Shown: in pieces, positions 57,627-64,000 of the stretch
Layout of the letters: the number at the start of each line of letters is the position of its first letter
Position numbering within the stretch: position 1 is the first letter of the stretch
Source: Poriferisodalis sp965203655
GTDB taxonomy: Bacteria; Actinomycetota; Acidimicrobiia; Acidimicrobiales; Poriferisodalaceae
Length of the DNA stretch: 64,000 nucleotides
Direction: 5' to 3'
NCBI RefSeq assembly: GCF_965203655.1
Contig: NZ_CBDBDD010000002.1
Coordinates: forward strand, 62,001-126,000
Notes under the pieces: model-generated
Database searches by the model: none
Told to the model about the DNA's origin: nothing
The model's input: only the letters and a program-made list of their open reading frames with translations
Position numbers and translations under genes: made by a program

Positions 57627-59078
57627 GTGAATATTTCCTCATCACTGCATGCGTGGATCCAGCGACATCAACATGACCGACCCCGTGCCCATCGTGGCAG
57701 ATGGGTGATCGCTGCGACAGTCGCTCTTATGCTGCTCGGCGCGTCGGTGGAATCGAGCACTCACAATGTGGAGGCTTCGACGGACGCTGGTGACCCCGCA
57801 GTGGCAGCGTACGCTCGGGATTATTCGGTCAGCGAGGCTGAGGCCCAGCGTCGCCTTGACCGCCTCGATGGGATTTATGAGGTGATCGGTTCGATCCGCA
57901 CCTTGGAGGCTGGACGCTTGGCGGGCTGGGGCATCGACCACGAGGGCAGGTTCACAGGCTGGGTTTGGCTGACCGGTTCAGGTGCCCCGAGTTCCGATGC
58001 GGCTGCTGCAGCGGACGCACATGCTGATGTCGAGATCCGTCTGGGGGCCTCCCACTCGCTGCAGGATCTGCTCGACGCACAAGACAGTTTCGGTGACGGA
58101 AGCGGTATCGGTCCCGTCGGTCGAGTGTCGGACGGACCGGGAGCCGTTGCCGATCACTCGGCCATCATTACGTTCACTGAGGTAGACATGAGGGCGAACG
58201 CGCTGGACATCGGCATCGACCCGGCGCTCGCTCCCACGACGGATCCGAGTGGTTCGCTGGGCGGATTGCTCGATAACGACATGCCCCCGGTCGGGGCCAG
58301 CGGCGCGACGGATGCGGAACTCCGAGCAGCGATTACGAAGCTCGAATCAGCATTCGGCGGTCAGATCACAGTCGCATTCGAGGTTGTCGACGGCCGCGAT
58401 ATCGCCGACACGTCGACGTTCAACGGCGGCCAGCCAATGACGGGGAGATCTGCGAACAGCATCAAGTGCACCGCGGGCTTCGCCGCACAAATGAACGGCA
58501 GCGGCGAATACGGCCTCATAACGGCTGGCCACTGCGACGGGACCCTCAAAGTAAAGGGCGTCGCATTGGCCTGGGTGGACGGCTACGCGAGCATCACCGC
58601 GGACGCTGAGCTCCGCGAGATCCCCAGCGGATCGAATCACGAGTTGCGCTCAGAGTTCGTCTACGGCGACCAGGAACCGTTCACCACCCGGGTAGTCCGA
58701 AGCAAGGCCCAGCGGGAGGACATGGAAGACCGCTTCCTGTGCCACCAAGGCGCCAAGAGCGGACTTTCCTGCGGGACCGTGACCAACATCCATCATCGGC
58801 CGACGCACTACGGAGCATGCCGAGTGTCCAGCGGTGGCGATGATACGACCTGCAGCAATGTGTTCGTACGCGTTCACGGCCCCGATCTACAGGCCTGCGT
58901 TGGAGACAGCGGCGGCCCGTGGTTCAGCAGCAGCAAGGCATACGGCATCCAAAAGTCGGGCACGAGCCCAAGGGATTGCTCCCGCAAGGGCGTGTATGCG
59001 ACGTTCTCGGCGATCGACGAAGTTGAAGATTTCCTGGACGCGGAAATCCTCCTCAACGAAAATGTGACGATTCCCTGA
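57627..59078 (+). CDS. Secreted trypsin-like (S1) serine protease, streptogrisin-like layout
   Basis: An exported protease of 483 residues. A basic N-terminus and hydrophobic stretch (VIAATVALMLLGASV, about 27-42) form the signal. A long propeptide-like region of about 230 residues follows, then the catalytic domain with ITAGHCDG (His), ITADAELREI (Asp) and VGDSGGPWFSS (Ser). Several Cys pairs suggest disulfides. The long pro-region resembles alpha-lytic/streptogrisin types. The lipoprotein gene follows. Confidence 0.88.
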   Translation: MNISSSLHAWIQRHQHDRPRAHRGRWVIAATVALMLLGASVESSTHNVEASTDAGDPAVAAYARDYSVSEAEAQRRLDRLDGIYEVIGSIRTLEAGRLAGWGIDHEGRFTGWVWLTGSGAPSSDAAAAADAHADVEIRLGASHSLQDLLDAQDSFGDGSGIGPVGRVSDGPGAVADHSAIITFTEVDMRANALDIGIDPALAPTTDPSGSLGGLLDNDMPPVGASGATDAELRAAITKLESAFGGQITVAFEVVDGRDIADTSTFNGGQPMTGRSANSIKCTAGFAAQMNGSGEYGLITAGHCDGTLKVKGVALAWVDGYASITADAELREIPSGSNHELRSEFVYGDQEPFTTRVVRSKAQREDMEDRFLCHQGAKSGLSCGTVTNIHHRPTHYGACRVSSGGDDTTCSNVFVRVHGPDLQACVGDSGGPWFSSSKAYGIQKSGTSPRDCSRKGVYATFSAIDEVEDFLDAEILLNENVTIP

Positions 59079-59118
59079 CCTGGCCACCGGCCGTGGTGCG
59101 CTAACAGCTAGGAGAGCC

Positions 59119-59634
59119 GTGATCCGTGCAGCGGGATGGCTCCTATTGTGGGCGCTCGTCCTCATCGGCTGCGCAAGGCCCGCCGAGGGTGAGAACAGTA
59201 CGACGCAGCCAGACAGGTCCGCGACCGCCTCGACCCCTGTTGCGACCGTTCCGCTGGCCGATTTCAGAGGCATGTGGGGCTACGAGCTCGGCGATGAGGA
59301 CCACAGCGCCCAGCAGTGCGGCTGGCTCTACATCGACGAGCCGTATGTTCTGGTGCTGTTCGCGGAATCCGATTGGGTCCCTGGCGCCGACTTTGATCTT
59401 GACAGCGTTGAGGGCGACAGCGTCGATCACTCTTGGATCATCCTGCCGCGGTCGGGGACCCGTTACGACTCCCAATCACGATCGCTGTGGGTATGGGACG
59501 ACGGACCCATGACCGATGGCGACTACGTCTGCGTCGGGGGGTCGGGGGGAGAGTCAGTGCATGTCGCCATCAACGTTCACGAACGCAACCCGTGGTACGC
59601 GAATTCCATGAGTCGGGTAGAGCACCCCGGATGA
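59119..59634 (+). CDS. Lipoprotein, hypothetical
   Basis: A 171-residue predicted lipoprotein: signal WLLLWALVLIGC with the lipobox Cys at residue 18, then a Thr/Ser/Pro linker and a Trp- and Asp-rich beta-looking domain (FRGMWGYELGDED, WIILPRSGTRYD). AGGAGA lies 6 nt before the GTG. It follows the secreted protease after 40 nt; an inhibitor or accessory role is only a guess. Confidence 0.7.
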   Translation: MIRAAGWLLLWALVLIGCARPAEGENSTTQPDRSATASTPVATVPLADFRGMWGYELGDEDHSAQQCGWLYIDEPYVLVLFAESDWVPGADFDLDSVEGDSVDHSWIILPRSGTRYDSQSRSLWVWDDGPMTDGDYVCVGGSGGESVHVAINVHERNPWYANSMSRVEHPG

Positions 59635-59747
59635 CTGACGCCCGGATGGCCCAGAGCAAGGCCAGTCGGGAAAGCAATCCGGCGACCGTTTGGCGGAATT
59701 GCCGTCGCAGCATCCGTTGCCGTGGATCACCTAGGTCTGTTTGAGTG

Positions 59748-59825
59748 TGGTCGGGCTGAGAGGATTTGAACCTCCGACCCCTGGTCCCCCAGACCAGTGC
59801 GCTAACCAGACTGCGCCACAGCCCG
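59748..59825 (-). tRNA. tRNA-Pro (anticodon GGG)
   Basis: A complete cloverleaf on the minus strand. The acceptor stem is CGGGCTG with CAGCCCG, followed by A and an encoded CCA. The anticodon loop reads TCTGGGGGA within a CTGGT/ACCAG stem. The T-arm carries GGTTCAAATCC. TATCGT (59837-59842, minus) lies 11 nt before the mature 5' end and may be its -10. Confidence 0.95.
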
Positions 59826-59879
59826 TTCAGGCGAGCACGATACCGGCTGGACCAGATCGACGGCTGTGCGGCGAGCCGC

Positions 59880-60125
59880 TCAGCCGATGACGCCTGCGAA
59901 CCACTGAACCAGCCACACGACGCCCTCGACGGCGCGCCAGCCCAGGTACACGGTTGCCATGACGACGACCAGCCAGAAATGCCACGGCGCGCCCGCACGG
60001 CGCTGCTGGAGCTGGTCGCTGTCGCCGCTGCGACGGATGCCCCGATGGAGTGGACCGTCGGAACGCGGGCGGCGATTCTGCCGCTGAGCGGTCGAGGGCG
60101 CGCCCCGTCTGGACAGCGGTCTCAT
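59880..60125 (-). CDS. Small single-pass membrane protein coupled to der
   Basis: An 81-residue protein. A basic, polar N-terminus of about 45 residues is followed by one transmembrane helix (WHFWLVVVMATVYLGW) and a Trp-rich end (GVVWLVQWFAGVIG). Its ATG overlaps the der stop (ATGA), so it is made by coupled translation. Function unknown. Confidence 0.65.
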   Translation of the reverse strand: MRPLSRRGAPSTAQRQNRRPRSDGPLHRGIRRSGDSDQLQQRRAGAPWHFWLVVVMATVYLGWRAVEGVVWLVQWFAGVIG

Positions 60126-61474
60126 CGTCGGCGCACCCGCAGCTTGAGCGGCGTCTTGGCCAGGCCCAGCTCTTCGCGCAGGCGGCGCTCGAGGTAGCGC
60201 AGGTAGGTGGCCGGGAGTTCCCGGTTGGCGAACAGCGTGAAGGTCGGCGGCTGCGTTGCGGCCTGGGTGGCGTACAGCACCCGTGCCCCGCCCGGCGCCG
60301 GCTGTGCGGACTGCGCGAGCTGCACGATCTCGTTCACCTTGGCCGTCGGCGCCCTCGACTCGTAGGCCTCCATGGCCGCCTCGATTGCCGGAACGAGCCG
60401 ATGGACTCCCCGACCGGTCAGAGCGCTGATGCGCAGGACGGGAGACTCGCCCACGAAGTGCAAGCGGCGCGCGAGCTCGCCGAGGATGCTCTCGCGCTGC
60501 TCGGCGTCGAGCGTCTCCCACTTGTTGAGCAGCACCACGATCGGGCACCCGGCGCCGTCGATGCGCTCTGCGAGACGCTGATCCTGCGCCGTGACACCCA
60601 CCGTGGCATCGACGATCAGCAGTGCCACGTCGCAGGCGTCGATGGCCCGCAGGGCGCGCAGGTTGGCGTAGTACTCGGTGTCCGCGTCGACCCGGGCCTT
60701 GCGGCGCATGCCTGCGGTGTCGATGAACCGCACCGGGCCCGCCTCGGTTTCCACGAGCGTGTCGATGGTGTCGCGTGTCGTGCCGGGTTGGTCGTGCACA
60801 ACGGACCGTTCGTCGCCGATGAGCCGGTTGAACAGCGTCGACTTGCCGACGTTGGGCCGGCCCACGATGGCCACCGCGGGCACGTCCGCTTCGCCCTCGA
60901 CGGGGGCCTCACCCTCGCTGGTCGACTCGTCGCGGTCAGAAGCTGGCGCCTCAGCGAGAGTTTCGCCTGCGCCGGTCTCCAGCAGGTCCAGTACCCGATC
61001 GAGCACGTCGCCGACGTTGCGGCCGTGGAGGGCGGACACGGCCCACGCTTCGCCCAGCCCCAGGCGGTTGAATTCCCACCGAGCGTCATCACGGGTGCCG
61101 CTGTCTGCCTTGTTGGCGACCACCAGGGTCGGCCTGCCGCTGCGTCGAAGCATGGCGGCGATGCGTGCGTCAGGTTCGGTGATGCCGACGGTGAGGTCGA
61201 CCACCAGCAGCAGCACGTCGGCGTCGGCCATGGCCCGTTCGCTCTGGGAGGACACCTTGTCGTCGAGCGTGCCGCCGTCTGCGGACCACCCGCCGGTGTC
61301 CACCACTACGAAGGGGTGCCCTCGCCAAGCAGTCTCGGCTGCCTTTCGATCCCGTGTCACACCGGGCTCGGGCGCAACTACGGCCTCGCGGCGGCCAACG
61401 AGCCGGTTGAACAGCGTGGACTTGCCGACGTTCGGCCGTCCGACGATGCCGACGACAGGCAGACCGGCACTCAT
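60122..61474 (-). CDS. der: Ribosome-assembly GTPase Der (EngA)
   Basis: A double-GTPase needed for 50S subunit maturation. The 450-residue protein carries two G domains, each starting with GRPNVGKSTLFNR (about residues 11 and 210). DTGG and DTAG switch II motifs are present, as are NKAD and NKWE guanine-specificity motifs, and a C-terminal KH-like domain. Its ATG overlaps the stop of the DUF512 gene (ATGA), as in many actinobacteria. Confidence 0.96.
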   Translation of the reverse strand: MSAGLPVVGIVGRPNVGKSTLFNRLVGRREAVVAPEPGVTRDRKAAETAWRGHPFVVVDTGGWSADGGTLDDKVSSQSERAMADADVLLLVVDLTVGITEPDARIAAMLRRSGRPTLVVANKADSGTRDDARWEFNRLGLGEAWAVSALHGRNVGDVLDRVLDLLETGAGETLAEAPASDRDESTSEGEAPVEGEADVPAVAIVGRPNVGKSTLFNRLIGDERSVVHDQPGTTRDTIDTLVETEAGPVRFIDTAGMRRKARVDADTEYYANLRALRAIDACDVALLIVDATVGVTAQDQRLAERIDGAGCPIVVLLNKWETLDAEQRESILGELARRLHFVGESPVLRISALTGRGVHRLVPAIEAAMEAYESRAPTAKVNEIVQLAQSAQPAPGGARVLYATQAATQPPTFTLFANRELPATYLRYLERRLREELGLAKTPLKLRVRRR

Positions 61475-63141
61475 TGCGGGACGCCTGCTGTGTGCGATAC
61501 CGGGTTAGTTGGCGATGCCGCGCCGCTCGGAGGGGCCGCAGCGGCCTGTGCTGCGGCGGCAGCATCGAGCAGCTCCCGCAGTGCGCTGCCGTTCGTCGGG
61601 ACGATCTCGACGGACCGGGGCAGATCGGCAGGAGTCATGCCGTCGAGGAACTTCCCGCCCGACAAGCAAACGTCGGCCAGCAGGTAGCGATGCTCGGTCG
61701 GCTCGGCAGCCAACGCTGCTGCGATGTCGACACCGGCGAGCAAGCCGGTCACGCCGATATTTCCGCCGAAGAACCGGTTGGGCACCTCGATGACCCGCGG
61801 CTGCGGAACGCCCCTGCACTTGCTGTCCTGTTGCGACACGGCAGCTGCGTGCCACTGTTTCACCAGCGGCGCCAGCACGGCAGCCCCGTAGGCGCCCGTC
61901 AGGATCCCGATGGGCTGCGGAGCGGTCTCACCGTCAGCCGGGCGGATCGCTCGGGAAGGGTCCCGACGAGGTGATCCCCGCAGCGTCACCGCCACCGGCG
62001 TCGGCGTCGGCGCCGGCCCGAGGCTGAGCGGCAGCCCCTCGAGGTCGATCTCGCCGCTGCGGTTCGCGCCGTGCCCGGGAACTCGCACGGCCCGGTAGCC
62101 CTGTGCTGGCGCTCCGTCGACCCACGAGAAGAAACCCGCGGCTGGTGCGCGTTGCTTGAGCACCCCGTCGGAACCGGCATCGCCTCCGTCGAGCCCGGTA
62201 CTGCCGTCGTCCGGGGGCTCACCGGCCGCCCAGAACTCCTGAGAGAACGCCTGCGCCATGCCGATGCCGTCCTCGTGCATCGGGAAATCGCCATATGTTG
62301 CCGCAGCAGGAAACGGTCGGCCCGCCAGCAGGTAGTACTCGTCGGCGGCAAACACCAACCGGCGGCCCAGCACATCGTCGAAACGTCGCTGCCACTCCTC
62401 GCACAGGTCCACGACAGCCGCAGCTTCCGCGGCAGTGTGCGGGCGCATGGCCGGCTCCCGCTGGTGGGAGCTGACCCCGAGCGGCACTACCGCCAGCGTC
62501 GCCAGCGACGGGAATCGATCCAGCACGCCTGCCAGCGTGTCGGCCAGCACAGCCCCGTCGTTCACGCCAGGGCACACCACGACCTGGCCGTGCACCTCGA
62601 TGCCCCCGTCGAGCAACGCGCTCAGCCATCGCAAGCTCGTCGCGCCACGCGGGTTGCGCAGCATCCGGGCCCGCACCTCGGGATCGGTGGCATGGATCGA
62701 CACGTACAGCGGCGACAGTCGCTCATCCAGCACCCGTTCGAGGTCCAATTCGGTAAAGCGGGTGAGCGTCGTGAAATTCCCGTACAGGAACGACAGCCGG
62801 TAGTCGTCGTCCTTGAGATAGAGGCTCCGGCGCAGCCCCGGCGGCAGCTGGTAGATGAAGCAGAACTCGCAGTGGTTGTCGCAGGTCTGCACCCGGTCGA
62901 AGATGGCGGCATGCACCTCGGCGCCGAGCGGGACCCCGGCGTCCTTCGGTATGTCTATGGCCATCTCCTGCCCGTCGCGCAGTACCTCCAGCGTGGGATC
63001 AGCCTCGTCGACCAGCAACTGCCAGGCGATCACGTCGGTCGGGATGACTCCGGAGATCGACATCACCTCGTCGCCCGCGGCCAGCCCGGCGATCTCAGCC
63101 GCCGAGCCGGGCTCCACCGCCACCACAACCGGCCGGGACAT
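61471..63141 (-). CDS. DUF512/PDZ radical-SAM-like protein
   Basis: A 556-residue protein of the DUF512 family often found before der. An N-terminal PDZ-like segment (PGSAAEIAGLAAGDEVMSI) is followed by CDNHCEFCFIYQLP (CxxxCxxC, about 100) and a DUF512 region with SIHATDPEVRARML, GVNDG and PEYY-type segments. A C-terminal region with ADVCLSGGKFLDGM ends it. A Gly/Asp-rich insertion lies at about 310-330. The start at ATG 63141 is fixed by TATCCT 6 nt upstream. Molecular role unknown. Confidence 0.88.
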   Translation of the reverse strand: MSRPVVVAVEPGSAAEIAGLAAGDEVMSISGVIPTDVIAWQLLVDEADPTLEVLRDGQEMAIDIPKDAGVPLGAEVHAAIFDRVQTCDNHCEFCFIYQLPPGLRRSLYLKDDDYRLSFLYGNFTTLTRFTELDLERVLDERLSPLYVSIHATDPEVRARMLRNPRGATSLRWLSALLDGGIEVHGQVVVCPGVNDGAVLADTLAGVLDRFPSLATLAVVPLGVSSHQREPAMRPHTAAEAAAVVDLCEEWQRRFDDVLGRRLVFAADEYYLLAGRPFPAAATYGDFPMHEDGIGMAQAFSQEFWAAGEPPDDGSTGLDGGDAGSDGVLKQRAPAAGFFSWVDGAPAQGYRAVRVPGHGANRSGEIDLEGLPLSLGPAPTPTPVAVTLRGSPRRDPSRAIRPADGETAPQPIGILTGAYGAAVLAPLVKQWHAAAVSQQDSKCRGVPQPRVIEVPNRFFGGNIGVTGLLAGVDIAAALAAEPTEHRYLLADVCLSGGKFLDGMTPADLPRSVEIVPTNGSALRELLDAAAAAQAAAAPPSGAASPTNPVSHTAGVPQ

Positions 63142-63147
63142 AGGTTC

Positions 63148-63153
63148 AGGATA
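63148..63153 (-). promoter_or_regulatory. -10 hexamer of leaderless DUF512-der promoter
   Basis: TATCCT on the minus strand, 6 nt before the ATG. Confidence 0.55.
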
Positions 63154-63173
63154 GGAACATGTCACTGCGTCGG

Positions 63174-63179
63174 TAGCGT
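63174..63179 (+). promoter_or_regulatory. -10 hexamer of leaderless ispH promoter
   Basis: TAGCGT, 7 nt before the GTG at 63187; divergent from the DUF512 promoter, with only 45 nt between the two start codons. Confidence 0.55.
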
Positions 63180-63186
63180 CAACTGG

Positions 63187-64000
63187 GTGGCTGTGGACCG
63201 GGTGCTGCTGGCGGCGCCTCGCGGCTTCTGCGCTGGCGTCGAGATGGCCATCAAGGCGCTCGCCTGGCTCGTCAGATCGTTCCCGCCGCCGGTGTACTGC
63301 TACCACGAGATCGTCCACAACCGCCTCGTGGTGGATCGCTTCGAGCGGCTCGGCGTGGTGTTCGTCGATGACGTCGCCGAAGTACCGCCCGGCCTGCCGC
63401 TCATGCTGTCGGCGCACGGCTCGGCGCCCGAGGTCGTCGCCGAGGCCCGCCGGCGCGGCGGATACGTGGTGGATGCGGTCTGCCCCCTGGTCACCAAGGT
63501 GCACCATGAGGTCCGTGTGCGTGCGGGCAAGGGCTTCCGGGTGGTCTACGTGGGTCACGAGGGTCATGACGAGGCGGTCGGGACGATGGCGGTGGCGCCC
63601 GAATCGATCTCACTGGTCTCGGAACCTGCCGATGTCGATTTGCTCGACGACACCGACGCACCCGTGGCTGTGCTGGCCCAGACCACGCTCAGCCACCGCG
63701 ACTGGTCCGACGTGGCCGAAGCCGCGAAGGATCGCTTCGGCGACGTCTGGATGCCGGGTCGCTCCGACTTGTGCTTCGCCACGACCAATCGGCAAAGCGC
63801 ACTGGCCGAGATCGCCGCGGCCTGTGACGCCGTGGTCGTCATCGGCTCAGCGAACTCGTCGAACACCATGGCATTGGCCAAGGTTGCCGCCGAGTCGGGC
63901 TGTGCCCGCGTGCTGCGAGTGAACGCCGCCGCGGAACTGCCCGACGATCTGTACGGCGTCGTCGGCGTCACCGCCGGCGCATCGGCCCCCGAAGAGCTCG
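63187..64000 (+). CDS. ispH: 4-hydroxy-3-methylbut-2-enyl diphosphate reductase IspH (3' end beyond window)
   Basis: Last step of the MEP isoprenoid pathway, a [4Fe-4S] enzyme. About 271 residues are visible. They include APRGFCAGVEMAI (first Cys ligand, residue 15), YHEIVHNRLVV, SAHGSAPEV, AVCPLVTKVH (second Cys), GHEGHDEAVGT and SANSSNTMALAKVA. The C-terminus is outside the window. GTG start chosen by the leaderless hexamer. Confidence 0.95.
   Translation, partial: MAVDRVLLAAPRGFCAGVEMAIKALAWLVRSFPPPVYCYHEIVHNRLVVDRFERLGVVFVDDVAEVPPGLPLMLSAHGSAPEVVAEARRRGGYVVDAVCPLVTKVHHEVRVRAGKGFRVVYVGHEGHDEAVGTMAVAPESISLVSEPADVDLLDDTDAPVAVLAQTTLSHRDWSDVAEAAKDRFGDVWMPGRSDLCFATTNRQSALAEIAAACDAVVVIGSANSSNTMALAKVAAESGCARVLRVNAAAELPDDLYGVVGVTAGASAPEEL

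Noticed and set aside
61471..63567. N-terminal extension of the DUF512 protein beyond 63141
   Set aside because: It would run antisense through ispH; the PDZ-like start and TATCCT hexamer fix 63141.

Overview
This window is a high-GC chromosomal segment from an actinobacterium. The best fit is an uncultivated Acidimicrobiia-like lineage, but that placement is inference. The support is the order gcvH - FHA protein (GarA-like) - MerR (FtsR-like) - DUF151 nuclease - MerR, known from Mycobacterium and relatives. A mycothione reductase homologue, an F420-type LLM oxidoreductase, and many leaderless genes with a TANNNT hexamer 6-7 nt before an ATG or GTG point the same way.

Layout. 1-11 kb: ilvD (cut by the window edge), serB, a selenocysteine ArsC-like protein, gcvT, gcvP, a DinB-like protein, a nucleoside hydrolase, a selenocysteine SelD and a NadD-like nucleotidyltransferase. 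11-20 kb: two paralogous TetR regulators, a secreted polysaccharide deacetylase, a 2-oxoglutarate/Fe(II) oxygenase, mycothione reductase, a beta-lactamase-fold hydrolase, a GNAT protein and an unknown. 20-28.7 kb: a catabolic-looking set (NicX/M29-like enzyme, acyl-CoA ligase, hydroxyisobutyrate-type dehydrogenase, Rieske oxygenase, enoyl-CoA hydratase, LLM enzyme) and MsrB. 28.7-33.7 kb: the conserved MerR/DUF151/FtsR/GarA/GcvH/PgsA block, a HIT protein and an SRAP protein. 33.7-40 kb: a defence locus with a single-chain-type (type ISP) restriction-modification enzyme. 40-51 kb: a secreted protein, a ThDP enzyme, leuS, and mutA-mutB-meaB for methylmalonyl-CoA. 51-55 kb: class I ribonucleotide reductase nrdA-nrdB. 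55-64 kb: a ferredoxin reductase, a selenocysteine DUF427 protein, a caspase/CHAT-like protein, a secreted trypsin-like protease, a lipoprotein, tRNA-Pro, der, a DUF512 radical-SAM-like protein and ispH (cut by the edge).

Two systems stand out. First, three genes (ArsC-like, SelD, DUF427) each have an in-frame TGA exactly where the family has its conserved Cys. A hairpin follows each TGA at a bacterial SECIS distance, and the loops carry GGUC or GGUUC. The lineage therefore appears to make selenoproteins, and the DUF427 case may be new. Second, the type ISP enzyme carries a perfect (AG)23 tract in its target-recognition region. Directly after it lie three divergent copies of the same peptide segment, one in each of the three reading frames. 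Slippage of the tract would choose among three different tails. The stop codon of each copy overlaps the start codon of the next coding segment, ending in a separate C-terminal polypeptide. This looks like a three-state phase-variable switch.
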